The position numbers and the translations under genes were made by a program. Positions 41,420-50,814 of a stretch of 64,000 nt of DNA are shown here, one piece after another. Under the pieces are notes generated by a model. That model worked only from the letters and a program-made list of their open reading frames with translations. It had not been told where the DNA came from and did no database searches. How positions within the stretch are numbered: position 1 is the first letter of the stretch; every line of letters starts with the position of its first letter. The stretch lies in the NCBI RefSeq assembly GCF_003050745.1, contig NZ_QAOF01000001.1:310001-374000 (forward strand), written 5' to 3'. The stretch is from Sphingomonas sp. PP-CE-3G-477 (GTDB lineage: Bacteria; Pseudomonadota; Alphaproteobacteria; Sphingomonadales; Sphingomonadaceae).

Positions 41420-43738
41420 CTACTCAGCCTCGACCGTCTCGGTCTTGCCCTTCTTCTTCGGCTTCTTCGGCGCAGCAGGCTCGATCGCGAACGACAGCGC
41501 GCCGTCCTTCATCTTCACCGTCACCTCGCCGCCGTGCACCAGCTTGCCGAACAACAGTTCCTCGGCGAGCGGCTGCTTGATCTTCTCCTGGATCAGGCGA
41601 CCCATCGGACGTGCGCCGTACAGCTTATCATAGCCCTTGGTCGTGAGCCACGCCTTCGACTCGTCGTCGAGGACGATGTGCACGCCGCGGTCCGCCAGCT
41701 GGAGTTCGAGCTGGAGGATGAACTTGTCCACCACCCGCGCCACCACTTCGGTCGGGAGATACCCGAACGGTACCACCGCATCGAGACGGTTGCGGAATTC
41801 TGGCGTGAACATCTTCGTCACGGCCACCTCGTCCTCGCCCTCGCGCGACAAATTGCCGAAGCCGACAGTCTCGCGCGCCATGTCGCTGGCACCCGCATTG
41901 GTCGTCATGATCAGGATGACGTTGCGGAAATCGACCGACTTGCCGTGCTGGTCGGTCAGCCGCCCGTTATCCATCACCTGCAACAGGATGTTGAACAGGT
42001 CCGGATGCGCCTTCTCGATCTCGTCGAGCAGAAGCACGCAGTGCGGGTTCTGGTCGATCGCATCGGTCAGCAGACCGCCCTGGTCGAACCCGACATAGCC
42101 CGGGGGCGCACCGATCAGACGGCTGACCGAATGCCGCTCCATATATTCGGACATGTCGAACCGCTGGAGCGGAATGCCCAGGATCGTCGACAACTGCTTT
42201 GCGACTTCGGTCTTGCCGACACCGGTTGGGCCAGTGAACAGATAGTTGCCGATCGGCTTCTCCGGCTCGCGCAGGCCCGCCCGCGCCAGCTTGATCGCCG
42301 AGCTGAGCTTCTCGATCGCCGCATTCTGCCCGAACACCACCCGCTTCAGATCCGTCTCGAGCGTGGCGAGCGCCAGCTTGTCGTCGGTCGAGACCGACTT
42401 CGGTGGGATGCGTGCCATCGTCGCGATGACCTGCTCGATCTCCTTGGGCGTGATCGTCTTCTTGCGCTTGTTCGGCGGCACCAGCATCTGCATCGCACCG
42501 ACCTCGTCGATCACGTCGATCGCCTTGTCCGGCAGCTTGCGGTCGTTGATGTACCGCGCCGACAGCTCGACGGCCGACTTGATCGCATCGGGCGTGTACT
42601 TGACGTTGTGGTGATCCTCGAACGCCGAGCGCAGGCCGGCGAGGATTTTGATGGTATCCTCGATCGTCGGCTCGTTCACGTCGATCTTCTGGAAGCGCCG
42701 CAGCAACGCGCGGTCCTTCTCGAAGTGATTGCGGAACTCCTTGTACGTCGTCGAGCCGATGCAGCGGATCGTACCGCCGCTCAGCGCAGGCTTGAGCAGG
42801 TTCGACGCATCCATGGCGCCGCCACTCGTCGCACCTGCGCCGATCACGGTGTGTATTTCATCGATGAACAGCACGGCATCAGGCAGCTTCTCGAGCTCGT
42901 TGACGACCGCCTTCAGGCGCTCCTCGAAGTCGCCACGATACCGCGTCCCCGCCAGCAACGCGCCCATGTCGAGCGAGTAGATCACGGCAGGCAACAGCAC
43001 GTCGGGCACGTCGCCCTCGACGATCTTGCGCGCCAGGCCTTCCGCGATCGCGGTCTTGCCGACGCCGGGATCACCGACATAGAGCGGGTTGTTCTTCGAC
43101 CGGCGGCACAGGATCTGGATCGTGCGATCCACCTCCGGCCCGCGCCCGATCAGGGGATCGACCTTGCCGTTCTTGGCCTTCTCGTTGAGGTCGACCGTAA
43201 ATTGCTTGAGCGCGCTTTCCGTCTTGCCCTTCTCCTGTCCCTTGGCCGGCTTCTCGTCGTCCGCACCCTTTGGCGTGGATGCTTCGGTCGCCTGCTGTCC
43301 GCCCTTGCCGACACCATGGCTGATGAAGCTGACCGCATCGAGGCGGCTCATGTCCTGCTGCTGCAGGAAATACACGGCATAGCTCTCGCGCTCGCTAAAC
43401 AGGGCGACGAGGACGTTGGCACCGGTCACTTCGTCGCGGCCCGAGGACTGGACGTGCAGGATCGCGCGCTGGACGACGCGCTGGAACCCGCTGGTGGGGG
43501 AGGGGTCGGTCGCCGCATCGACCTTCAGCGCATCGAGTTCGCTGTCGAGGTAATGCGAGACGGTATTCTTCAGATCGCCGATCTCGACGTTGCACGCGGT
43601 CATGACCTTCGACGCATGTTCGTCGTCGATCAGCGCGAGCAGCAGATGCTCCAGCGTCGCATATTCGTGACGCCGGGACGATGCCGCCTCGAGCGCCTTG
43701 TGCAGCGTGGTCTCGAGGGCGGGTGCAAATGATGGCAT
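41420..43738 (-). CDS. clpA: ATP-dependent Clp protease ATP-binding subunit ClpA
   Basis: 772 residues, normal ClpA length. The N-domain (1-145) begins MPSFAPALETTLHKALEAASSRRHEYATLEHLLLAL; AAA1 has GDPGVGKT and LFIDEIHT, AAA2 has GPTGVGKT and LLLDEIEKAH. It unfolds substrates into the ClpP protease. A C-terminal Lys-rich tail (APKKPKKKGKTET) is present. No clpS adaptor gene lies next to it in the window, although clpS often precedes clpA in proteobacteria. Confidence 0.97.
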   Translation of the reverse strand: MPSFAPALETTLHKALEAASSRRHEYATLEHLLLALIDDEHASKVMTACNVEIGDLKNTVSHYLDSELDALKVDAATDPSPTSGFQRVVQRAILHVQSSGRDEVTGANVLVALFSERESYAVYFLQQQDMSRLDAVSFISHGVGKGGQQATEASTPKGADDEKPAKGQEKGKTESALKQFTVDLNEKAKNGKVDPLIGRGPEVDRTIQILCRRSKNNPLYVGDPGVGKTAIAEGLARKIVEGDVPDVLLPAVIYSLDMGALLAGTRYRGDFEERLKAVVNELEKLPDAVLFIDEIHTVIGAGATSGGAMDASNLLKPALSGGTIRCIGSTTYKEFRNHFEKDRALLRRFQKIDVNEPTIEDTIKILAGLRSAFEDHHNVKYTPDAIKSAVELSARYINDRKLPDKAIDVIDEVGAMQMLVPPNKRKKTITPKEIEQVIATMARIPPKSVSTDDKLALATLETDLKRVVFGQNAAIEKLSSAIKLARAGLREPEKPIGNYLFTGPTGVGKTEVAKQLSTILGIPLQRFDMSEYMERHSVSRLIGAPPGYVGFDQGGLLTDAIDQNPHCVLLLDEIEKAHPDLFNILLQVMDNGRLTDQHGKSVDFRNVILIMTTNAGASDMARETVGFGNLSREGEDEVAVTKMFTPEFRNRLDAVVPFGYLPTEVVARVVDKFILQLELQLADRGVHIVLDDESKAWLTTKGYDKLYGARPMGRLIQEKIKQPLAEELLFGKLVHGGEVTVKMKDGALSFAIEPAAPKKPKKKGKTETVEAE

Positions 43739-43881
43739 TTACAATACTCCTGTCGGGCCGCGAGAACGCGAGCCCTTTGCCACTATGTCGGAACTGATAT
43801 CGGTCGCATCAAGCACTTGAACCCGGCCCCGTCCGTTCCTGCGCTGCCTAAATGCGACGCTCGTGGAGGCGGGCAGCGCGA

Positions 43882-44076
43882 TCACCGCCTGAAGAGGTCG
43901 TCGGCGCTGGCGCGGTGACTGACCGCGCGGTCCTTCTTCAGCTGGCAGCGCGCGATCTCGCCCTGCAACACGGTGATCCGCGCATCGAGCTCGGCGACCG
44001 ACAACGGATCGAGGTCCTGTCGCACGAGCGCGTCGAGCAGATCGTCGGGACGGGAGGGGGTGTCGTCCAGTTCCAT
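43882..44076 (-). CDS. DUF1192 family small protein
   Basis: 64 residues: MELDDTPSRPDDLLDALVRQDLDPLSVAELDARITVLQGEIARC then KKDRAVSHRASADDLFRR, the full DUF1192 pattern of alphaproteobacteria. It is helical and soluble, function unknown. The ATG at 44076 was taken because the family starts there; a longer frame overlaps the divergent quinone oxidoreductase. The gene is divergent from that oxidoreductase, as in many sphingomonads. Confidence 0.85.
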   Translation of the reverse strand: MELDDTPSRPDDLLDALVRQDLDPLSVAELDARITVLQGEIARCQLKKDRAVSHRASADDLFRR

Positions 44077-44148
44077 AGTTTCTGTAACGTTGACCCGCAC
44101 CAGAGTGATGTCAATAAGGCGCGGAAATCTAAAGGGACGTGACGAGCG

Positions 44149-45180
44149 ATGACCGCGATACCCGAAAACCAATCCAGTAACTTAGGTGTACCCGACGTCA
44201 TGAAGGCGATCGATCCGGAACAGCCCGGCGGTCCCGAAGTGCTGGTCCTCGTCGACCGTCCCGTGCCCAAGCCGGGGCAGGGTGAGGTGCTGGTCAAGGT
44301 GGCGGCCGCCGGGGTCAACCGTCCCGAGGTCATGCAGCGCCAGGGAAAGTATCCGCCCCCGCCGGGTGCGCCGTCGATCCTCGGCATGGAGATCTCCGGC
44401 ACGATCGTCGCGGTCGGCGAAGGCGTCGGCGACGAGCAGATCGGCCAGCTCGTCTGCGCATTGATCTCGGGCGGTGCGTATGCGCAATACGCGGTCGCGC
44501 CGTTCGGCCAGTGCTTGCCCGTCCCCGAGGCGCTGACGATGGTCGAGGCGGCGGCGATGCCCGAGACGCTCTTCACCGTCTGGACCAACCTCTTCGAGCG
44601 CGCCTACGCGATGGAGGGCGACACCGTCCTCGTCCACGGCGGCACCAGCGGTATCGGCACGATGGCGATCGGACTGTGCAACGTGTTCGGCATCGACATC
44701 ATTGTCACCGCCGGCTCGAAGGCGAAGTGCGAAGCGGCGCTGAGCCTTGGGGCGACCCACGCGATCGACTACAAGTCCGAGGATTTCGTCGAGCGCGTCA
44801 AGCAGATCACAGGCGGCAAGGGCGTCGCCGCGGTGCTCGACATGGTCGGTGGCGACTACGTCCCGCGCAACCTGCAATGCCTGGCGGAAGACGGCCGTCA
44901 CGTGTCGATCGCGGTCATGGGCGGCGCGACGGCAACCGTCCCCCTGTTCGAGATCATGCGCCGCCGCCTGACGCTGACCGGCTCGACGCTCCGCCCGCGC
45001 GATACGGCGTTCAAGTCGCTGGTCGCGGACGAACTCGCCCGCACCGTCTGGCCGCACGTCGAGGCCGGCAAGCTGAAACCAGTGATCGACCGCGTGTTCG
45101 CCTTCGCCGACGCCCCGGCGGCGCACACCCGGATGGAAGCGGGCGACCACGTCGGGAAGATCGTGCTGACGATGGGGTGA
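44149..45180 (+). CDS. NAD(P)H quinone oxidoreductase, PIG3 family
   Basis: 343 residues. A zinc-free MDR enzyme with a characteristic AAGVNRPEVMQRQGKYPPPPGAP segment and TLFTVWTNLFERA before the cofactor site VLVHGGTSGIGTMAIGL. ILGMEISGTIV and the C-terminal HTRMEAGDHVGKIVL complete the PIG3/QorA pattern. It reduces quinones with NADPH. The first 17 residues before MKAID are variable; the ATG at 44200 (MKAID) is a possible shorter start. Confidence 0.92.
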   Translation: MTAIPENQSSNLGVPDVMKAIDPEQPGGPEVLVLVDRPVPKPGQGEVLVKVAAAGVNRPEVMQRQGKYPPPPGAPSILGMEISGTIVAVGEGVGDEQIGQLVCALISGGAYAQYAVAPFGQCLPVPEALTMVEAAAMPETLFTVWTNLFERAYAMEGDTVLVHGGTSGIGTMAIGLCNVFGIDIIVTAGSKAKCEAALSLGATHAIDYKSEDFVERVKQITGGKGVAAVLDMVGGDYVPRNLQCLAEDGRHVSIAVMGGATATVPLFEIMRRRLTLTGSTLRPRDTAFKSLVADELARTVWPHVEAGKLKPVIDRVFAFADAPAAHTRMEAGDHVGKIVLTMG

Positions 45181-45210
45181 GGGGGCAAACTCCTACCAAC
45201 CGCACTGCAC

Positions 45211-45312
45211 CACCCCGGCGAAGGCCGGGGCCCAGTTGGGGACGCTAAGCAAGGGAGCGACGCGCTTCGTTATTGCCACCTCTCCAACTGGGCCCCGGCC
45301 TCCGCCGGGGTG
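45211..45312. repeat. Palindromic repeat, family A (large inverted pair)
   Basis: CACCCCGGCGAAGGCCGGGG at the left end is mirrored by CCCCGGCCTCCGCCGGGGTG at the right, with GCCCAGTTGG / CCAACTGGGC inside. The same arrangement occurs at 48464-48571. With the next element it fills most of the 343-base gene-free stretch 45181-45523. Confidence 0.85.
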
Positions 45313-45341
45313 GGGCCTCGAAGCGCTACCCGACCCAAAAC

Positions 45342-45399
45342 TTGTTCTCCCGCGAAGGCGGGAGCCCAGTCTGGATCCCCGTCTTCGCGGGGAATCATG
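45342..45399. repeat. Palindromic repeat, family A (short form)
   Basis: TTGTTCTCCCGCGAAGGCGG then GAGCCCAGTCTGG and a mirrored CCCCGTCTTCGCGGGGAA. Related copies lie at 50677-50733 and 60689-60768. Confidence 0.8.
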
Positions 45400-45523
45400 C
45401 TGACCTTGTTCCAGCTATAAACACGACAGCTCCGCTGACTTGGAACAGTCACCAGACTGCGACCACCCTGTAACAATACTCGCCTAATACTCGCGGCAAG
45501 GATAGTTTTGCGGGGGCAGGCTC

Positions 45524-46408
45524 ATGAACGCCATCACGACGTTTTCGCCATCTAGCTTCGTTGGCGCCGACATCACCGATATCGCCGACTTCATCCACTC
45601 CCGGCCCGCCGTACCCGAGCCGGTCGTCGAACGCCGCCAGTATCGCACGATCTGGATCTCCGACGTCCATCTCGGCACGCGCGGCTGCAACGCCGGGATG
45701 CTCAACGACTTCCTCGATCACGTCGACAGCGAGACGATGTACCTCGTCGGCGACATGATCGACGGCTGGCGGCTCAAGAAGAAATTCTACTGGCCCGCCG
45801 CGCACAACGACGTGATCTGGCGCCTGCTCAAGCGCGCCAAGCGCGGCACCCGCGTCGTCTACATCCCCGGCAACCACGACGAGGTGTTCCGCCAATATTC
45901 GGGGCTCGACCTGGGCGGCATCTCGATCCGCCGCAACGCGATCCACGAGACGGCGGACGGTCGCCGCCTGCTTGTCCTCCACGGCGACGAGTTCGACGCG
46001 ATCACGCTCGCGCATCGCTGGATCGCGCACATCGGCGACGCCGCCTACACGATGCTGATGGGCCTCAACCGCTGGGTCAACGGCGCACGCCGCCGCATGG
46101 GGATGCCCTATTGGTCGCTATCGAAGCACGCGAAAGCCAAGGTCAAGAACGCGGTCGCCTTCATCTCGCACTTCGAGGAAGTCGTCGCGCACGCCGCCGG
46201 CGTCCGCGGCGTCGAAGGTGTCGTCTGCGGCCACATCCACACTGCCGAAATGCGCGAGATCGCCGGGATCGCCTATTATAACGACGGCGACTGGGTCGAA
46301 GGTTGCACGGCGCTGGTCGAGCATTTCGACGGCCGCATGGAGCTCCTCCACTGGGGCGACGAAATCGCCGCCCGCGAGAAGGATAAGGTCATATCCATGG
46401 CCGCCTGA
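45524..46408 (+). CDS. LpxH-like UDP-diacylglucosamine pyrophosphatase (metallophosphoesterase)
   Basis: 294 residues. All metal-ligand blocks of the calcineurin-like fold are present: SDVHLGTR, LVGDMIDGW, IPGNHDE, LHGDEFD and CGHIHTAEM. The FxDHVDSETMYLVGDMID pattern is that of LpxH/LpxI-replacing family members in alphaproteobacteria, which act in lipid A synthesis or on other diphosphate lipids at the inner membrane. The adjoining glycosyltransferase, 162 bases on, favours an envelope role. The first 40 residues are a variable extension. Confidence 0.85.
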   Translation: MNAITTFSPSSFVGADITDIADFIHSRPAVPEPVVERRQYRTIWISDVHLGTRGCNAGMLNDFLDHVDSETMYLVGDMIDGWRLKKKFYWPAAHNDVIWRLLKRAKRGTRVVYIPGNHDEVFRQYSGLDLGGISIRRNAIHETADGRRLLVLHGDEFDAITLAHRWIAHIGDAAYTMLMGLNRWVNGARRRMGMPYWSLSKHAKAKVKNAVAFISHFEEVVAHAAGVRGVEGVVCGHIHTAEMREIAGIAYYNDGDWVEGCTALVEHFDGRMELLHWGDEIAAREKDKVISMAA

Positions 46409-46411
46409 CTT

Positions 46412-46555
46412 AACCCTCTCCCCTGCGGGGAGAGGGCAAGCCGCGTCAGCGACGCGGGTGAGGGCAAGTCCACAACGCGAGTGGAAGCGTGCCCTCACCC
46501 TCCCACCCGGCTGCGCCGGCCGGGCCCCTCCCTCTCCCCGACGGGGAGAGGGGTA
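46412..46555. repeat. Palindromic repeat, family C
   Basis: AACCCTCTCCCCTGCGGGGA at the left is mirrored by CCCTCCCTCTCCCCGACGGGG at the right end in part, with GTGAGGGCAAG and GCCCTCACCC in between. A related element is at 51725-51822. It fills the gap between the phosphoesterase and glycosyltransferase genes. Confidence 0.75.
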
Positions 46556-46570
46556 AGAAAGGATAAGCCG

Positions 46571-47593
46571 ATGCGTATCGCAATCGTCACGGACGCCTGG
46601 AGCCCACAAGTCAACGGCGTCGTCCGCACCCTCCAGTCGGTCCAGCGCGAGCTCAAGTCCATCGGCCACGAGGTCCTGGTAGTCTCCCCCGAGCGCTTCG
46701 CCTCGATGCCATGCCCGACCTACCCCGAGATTCGCCTCGCCTTCGCGCGCTCGGGTGCAGTCGGCCGCATGCTCGCCGCATTCGGCGCCGACGCGATCCA
46801 CCTCGCCACCGAAGGGCCGGTCTGCCTCGCCGCCCGCAACTGGTGCCTGGCCCGCGCGCTTCCGTTCACCAGCGCGTATCACACGCAGTTCCCCGACTAT
46901 ATCGCAGCCCGCACCGGCGCGAACCCGGACTGGATCTGGCGCTATATCCGCTGGTTCCACCGTCCCGCGCAATCGATCCTGGTCTCCACGCCGTCGGTTG
47001 CCGCCACGCTCGCCACCCAAGGCCTGCACCAGGTCCGCGAATGGGGCAGGGGCGTCGACTTCGCGCAGTTCGGCCTCGACGGCGCGCGCGATCCCGAGAT
47101 GGCGGCGCTGCCCGGCCCGATCCTGCTCTATGTCGGGCGCGTCGCGGTCGAGAAGAATATCGAGGCGTTCCTGTCCTCCGCACATCCCGGCACCAAGGTC
47201 GTCGTCGGCGACGGCCCCGCCCGCGCCACGCTCGCCCGCCGCTTTCCCGACGCCGTCTTCCTAGGCCAGCGTTCCGGCCTCGACCTAGCCGCCGCGTACC
47301 GCACCGCCGACGTCCTGGTCTTCCCAAGCCGCACCGACACGTTCGGTCTCGTCATGATCGAAGCTCTGGCCTGCGGAACCCCCGTCGCGGCCTACCCCGT
47401 AACTGGTCCGATCGACGTGCTCGACGACCGGGTCGGCGCGATGCACGAGGACCTGGACACCGCGATCGCCACCGCGCTCACCCGCGACAGCGTCACCTGC
47501 GCCGCCTACGCCGCGCGCTACAGCTGGCCCGCCAGCGCACGCCAGTTCCTTCACGCGCTCGTCCCTCTCGAAGGAAAGCTCATGGCCGCCTGA
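46571..47593 (+). CDS. Glycosyltransferase family 4 (GT-B fold)
   Basis: 340 residues. N-terminal VTDAWSPQVNGVVRTL and the C-terminal LLYVGRVAVEKNIEAFL, VGDGPARATL, VFPSRTDTFGLVMIEALACGTPV are the GT4 signatures, close to MgtA/SqdX-type mannosyl- or sulfoquinovosyl-transferases. The donor is probably a nucleotide sugar; the acceptor a lipid, by analogy. ATAAGCCG before the ATG is a poor ribosome site, but the start fits the fold. It follows the LpxH-like gene and ends at a terminator. Confidence 0.9.
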   Translation: MRIAIVTDAWSPQVNGVVRTLQSVQRELKSIGHEVLVVSPERFASMPCPTYPEIRLAFARSGAVGRMLAAFGADAIHLATEGPVCLAARNWCLARALPFTSAYHTQFPDYIAARTGANPDWIWRYIRWFHRPAQSILVSTPSVAATLATQGLHQVREWGRGVDFAQFGLDGARDPEMAALPGPILLYVGRVAVEKNIEAFLSSAHPGTKVVVGDGPARATLARRFPDAVFLGQRSGLDLAAAYRTADVLVFPSRTDTFGLVMIEALACGTPVAAYPVTGPIDVLDDRVGAMHEDLDTAIATALTRDSVTCAAYAARYSWPASARQFLHALVPLEGKLMAA

Positions 47594-47644
47594 GCTTGTT
47601 CGCTTGCCTGTTGCCCCCGCGCGCACTAAGTCTCTCTCATGTCA

Positions 47645-47678
47645 GGCCGCTCCGAAAGGGGCGGCCCTTTCTATTTTT
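47645..47678 (+). terminator. Intrinsic terminator after the glycosyltransferase
   Basis: GGCCGCTCC, GAAA loop, GGGGCGGCC, then CTTTCTATTTTT. One G-T pair in a 9-bp stem. It lies 51 bases after the glycosyltransferase stop and 14 bases before the TrcR start. Confidence 0.8.
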
Positions 47679-47692
47679 ACGGAGTTTCCGCC

Positions 47693-48370
47693 GTGGCCCA
47701 GCCGCTCATGCCCCACGCGACCGCCGCCTGGATGGTCGACAATACCGCGCTCAGCTTCGAGCAGATCGCGGACTTCTGCGGCCTGCACATCCTCGAGATC
47801 CAGGCGATCGCCGACGACACCACCTCGACCAAGCTCACCGGTCGCGATCCCGTACGCGCCCATGAGGTCACGCAGGACGAGATCGACAAGGGTGCCGCCG
47901 ATCCCGACTACCAGCTCAAGATGATCAAGGGCCCCGAGCAGGTCCGCCGCACCAAGGGGCCGCGCTACACGCCGGTCTCGAAGCGCCAGGACAAGCCCGA
48001 CGGCATCTCGTGGATCATCCGCAATCACCCGGAGATCACCGACGGCGCGATCTCGCTGCTGATCGGCACCACCCGCACGACGATCGCCGCGATCCGCGAC
48101 CGCAGCCACTGGAACATCGCTAACATCACGCCGAAGGACCCGGTCACGCTCGGCCTGACTTCGCAGCGCGAGCTCGACGCAGCCGTGGCGAAGGCGGCGA
48201 AGGCAGCCGGCATGGAAGCCCCGACCGACACCCGCCTCGAAGGCGATCGCGAAGTCCTGCTCCAGCAGCTCCGCGCCGAGCGCACCCAGGCAGCCGCGGA
48301 CGCACAGTTCGTGGCAGAAGGCGGCGTCCTCCCCGTCAAGCCGCTCTTCGACGACCCCTTCAAGCGCTGA
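47693..48370 (+). CDS. trcR: DUF1013 cell-cycle regulator TrcR-like
   Basis: 225 residues from a GTG at 47693 (GGAG ribosome site 9 bases upstream); the longer frame begins inside the terminator and is rejected. PHATAAWMVDNTALSFEQIADFCGLH is a helix-turn-helix-like start; ISWIIRNHPEITDGAISLLIGTTRTTIAAIRDRSHWN is the second DUF1013 block. It is almost confined to alphaproteobacteria and is named after a Caulobacter-type cell-cycle regulator. DNA binding is plausible from the repeated short helices. Confidence 0.88.
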   Translation: MAQPLMPHATAAWMVDNTALSFEQIADFCGLHILEIQAIADDTTSTKLTGRDPVRAHEVTQDEIDKGAADPDYQLKMIKGPEQVRRTKGPRYTPVSKRQDKPDGISWIIRNHPEITDGAISLLIGTTRTTIAAIRDRSHWNIANITPKDPVTLGLTSQRELDAAVAKAAKAAGMEAPTDTRLEGDREVLLQQLRAERTQAAADAQFVAEGGVLPVKPLFDDPFKR

Positions 48371-48407
48371 TCGTCTTTCCCGGTATTGTCGGTAAAAAGA
48401 TAAAGAG

Positions 48408-48436
48408 GGGCGGTGCCGAAAGGTGCCGCCCTTTTT
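48408..48436 (+). terminator. Intrinsic terminator after trcR
   Basis: GGGCGGTGCC, GAAA loop, GGTGCCGCCC and TTTTT: a 10-bp stem with two G-T pairs, 37 bases after the TrcR stop. Confidence 0.85.
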
Positions 48437-48463
48437 CGTGTGGAACACGGCGCCATCCCGTCG

Positions 48464-48571
48464 CACCTCCCCGGCGAAGGCCGGGGCCCAGTTGGGGGGA
48501 CGGTCATGGCTATGACGGCGCACCGTTACTTCAACCTTTCCAACTGGACCCCGGCCTACGCCGGGGAGGTG
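48464..48571. repeat. Palindromic repeat, family A (large inverted pair)
   Basis: CACCTCCCCGGCGAAGGCCG at the left is mirrored by CGGCCTACGCCGGGGAGGTG at the right, with CCCAGTTGG and CCAACTGG inside. It occupies the middle of the 302-base gap 48371-48672; nothing else is seen there. Confidence 0.85.
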
Positions 48572-48672
48572 GCTTCAGGCATATCAGTTACCGACCCGAG
48601 TGCGGGTTCTGGCTGACAGCTGATGAGCCGATGCCGCTGGCCTACATACCGACCAGTTGCTAACTGCAACGG

Positions 48673-49737
48673 ATGGCAACCGCACCCGACACCAATTTCG
48701 CGCCCACCAGCCACAAAGGGCTGACCTATCCATTTGGTGGCGCAGAACCTGAAGTAGGCGGCACGATGCAGGTCGCCCCCGGCATAGACTGGGTCCGCCT
48801 TCACATCCCCGGCCCCTTACGCCACGTAAACTGCTGGCTCCTCGCCGACACCGACGGCGAAGCGCTGGTCGACACCGGCATGAACACTGCCGAGGCCCGC
48901 GACGCCTGGAAAGCCATCTTCAAAGGCTCCAAGGCCGGCGTTCGCATCACGAAAATGATCGGCACGCACTTCCACCCCGACCATATCGGCCTCGCAGGCT
49001 GGATGTGCGATCATCATTCCGCCCCCTTGATCATGACCCGAGCCGAGTGGCTGACCGCCCGCATGCTCGCCGCCGACGCCCGCGACTCGGTCCCCCACGA
49101 AATGCTCGCCTTCTGGCGCGGCGCAGGCTGGGACGCCGCACAGATCGACCACGCCACCGCCAAGGGCTGGGCCGGCTTCCGCAAGATCATCACGCCGCTC
49201 CCGCTCAGCTACACCCGCATCGAAGACGGCGACACGCTCACCATCGGCACGCGCGACTGGCGCGTGGTAACCGGCTCCGGCCACTCCCCCGAACACGCGT
49301 GCCTCTACGACGAAGCCGGCGGCATCCTCATCGCCGGCGATCAGGTCTTGCCCCGCATCAGCCCCAACGTCTCGCTCGGCGTCACCGAACCGAACGCCGA
49401 CCCGCTGGGCGAATGGTTCGCCTCGATCGCCAAGCTGAAAACGCTGCCCGCCGACCTGCTCGTCCTCCCAGGCCACGGCGACCCGTTCACCGGCCTCCAC
49501 ACCCGCCTCGATGCAATGGACCGCGAACACCGCGAGCGACTCGATGAGCTCGCCGTCTTCCTCGCCGAACCCCGCCGTGCGGTCGACTGTTTCGGCCGCC
49601 TGTTCCGTCGCGCGATCGGCCCCGACGTCCTCGGCATGGCGACCGGCGAAGCGCTCGCGCATCTCCGCCGCCTCGAAGTCGAAGGCCGGGCGACCCGCGA
49701 CACGCAAGATGGCGTATGGTGGTGGCGCGCGGCCTGA
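48673..49737 (+). CDS. Metallo-beta-lactamase-fold hydrolase
   Basis: 354 residues. The metal motif is GTHFHPDHIGLAGW (HxHxDH), then GSGHSPEHACLYD (His) and AGDQVLPR (Asp) and LPGHGDP (His), all the ligands of a dinuclear zinc site. VNCWLLADTDGEALVDTGM is the fold's start. Such proteins hydrolyse thioesters, lactones or phosphoesters; which one cannot be said. The C-terminal 90 residues have a helical extension of the type found in glyoxalase-II-like relatives (LAHLRRLEVEGRA). No signal peptide. Confidence 0.88.
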   Translation: MATAPDTNFAPTSHKGLTYPFGGAEPEVGGTMQVAPGIDWVRLHIPGPLRHVNCWLLADTDGEALVDTGMNTAEARDAWKAIFKGSKAGVRITKMIGTHFHPDHIGLAGWMCDHHSAPLIMTRAEWLTARMLAADARDSVPHEMLAFWRGAGWDAAQIDHATAKGWAGFRKIITPLPLSYTRIEDGDTLTIGTRDWRVVTGSGHSPEHACLYDEAGGILIAGDQVLPRISPNVSLGVTEPNADPLGEWFASIAKLKTLPADLLVLPGHGDPFTGLHTRLDAMDREHRERLDELAVFLAEPRRAVDCFGRLFRRAIGPDVLGMATGEALAHLRRLEVEGRATRDTQDGVWWWRAA

Positions 49738-49771
49738 GTTAGCATGCGGCCAAATCCAAGAGGATAGGCCC

Positions 49772-50641
49772 ATGTGCGACGAGCATACCGCAGACGACAA
49801 CGAAGCCTATCTTGCCGGCGTCTCGCGCCGCCAGTTCGGCGTCATGACCGGCGCGATGGGGCTGACGATGTTGCTTCCCGCGCCCGCGAACGCCGCCGTC
49901 ATCAAGGGCCGCGACGTCTCCATCGTCACGCCCGACGGCAAGGCCGACGCCTATTTCGTCGCCCCCGCCACCGGCAAGCACCCGGGCGTGCTGGTCTGGC
50001 CCGACATCATGGGCCTGCGCCCCGCCTTCCGCCAGATGGCCGACCGCCTCGCGCAATCGGGCTATGCGGTGCTAGTCGTCAACCAATTCTACCGCTCGAC
50101 CAAGGCGCCTTTCCTGAAGCCCGGCGAATCCTACGACCAACCCGAAGTCAAAAGCCGCATCGCCCCCTTCCGCGAAGCGCTCACGTCCGAAGGCACGGTC
50201 CGCGACGCGAAAGCGTTCACCGCCTTCATCGACGCGCAACCGCAGGTCGATCGCAAACGTGGGCTGGCCACCACCGGCTATTGCATGGGTGGCCCGATGG
50301 TCATGCGCACCGCTGCAGCGGTCGCGAACCGCATCCGTGCCGGCGCGACGTTCCACGGCGGCGGTTTCGTCACCGACAAGCCCGACAGCCCGCACCTCCT
50401 GATCCCGCAGATGAAAGCGCAATACCTGATCGCGATCGCCGCCAACGACGACGCCCGCTCGCCGACCGAAAAGGACACGCTCCGCACCGCCTTCGCCGCC
50501 GCCAAACTCCCCGCCGAGATCGAGGTCTACGCTGGCACGATGCACGGCTGGTGCCCGCCCGACTCGAAGGTCTACAACGCCGCCCAGGCGGACAAGGCCT
50601 GGGCCCGCATGCTCGCGCTGTTCGACAAGGCGTTGGTGTAA
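49772..50641 (+). CDS. Dienelactone hydrolase-family protein, exported
   Basis: 289 residues. A twin-Arg-like signal (SRRQFGVMTGAMGLTMLLPAPANA) suggests Tat export. The mature part is a dienelactone hydrolase fold: PGVLVWPDIMGL, catalytic Cys in TGYCMGG, Asp in IAANDDARSP and His in MHGWCPP. It follows the metallo-beta-lactamase gene by 34 bases and may be co-transcribed. AGAGGAT precedes the ATG. Substrate unknown. Confidence 0.88.
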   Translation: MCDEHTADDNEAYLAGVSRRQFGVMTGAMGLTMLLPAPANAAVIKGRDVSIVTPDGKADAYFVAPATGKHPGVLVWPDIMGLRPAFRQMADRLAQSGYAVLVVNQFYRSTKAPFLKPGESYDQPEVKSRIAPFREALTSEGTVRDAKAFTAFIDAQPQVDRKRGLATTGYCMGGPMVMRTAAAVANRIRAGATFHGGGFVTDKPDSPHLLIPQMKAQYLIAIAANDDARSPTEKDTLRTAFAAAKLPAEIEVYAGTMHGWCPPDSKVYNAAQADKAWARMLALFDKALV

Positions 50642-50676
50642 CGGAGGCTAGAAACCGAGCCCGGTATTCCGCTTCC

Positions 50677-50733
50677 TTGTTCTCCCGCGAAGGCGGGAGC
50701 CCAGACTGGGCTCCCGCCTTCGCGGGAGAACAA
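50677..50733. repeat. Palindromic repeat, family A (nearly perfect hairpin)
   Basis: TTGTTCTCCCGCGAAGGCGG at the left is exactly mirrored by CCGCCTTCGCGGGAGAACAA at the right, with GAGCCCAGACTGGGCTC between: a 57-base near-perfect palindrome between the hydrolase and GST genes. Confidence 0.9.
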
Positions 50734-50814
50734 CCTTGCTTCGCCAACAGCCCGCTTGACCGTGTCCCCGCTCCATGAGACCATCGTTCACGATCCGTTC
50801 TCAAGGAGAGTAGC

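Noticed and set aside
41534..43732. 732-codon frame antisense to clpA
   Set aside because: Shadow of clpA; no recognisable domain.
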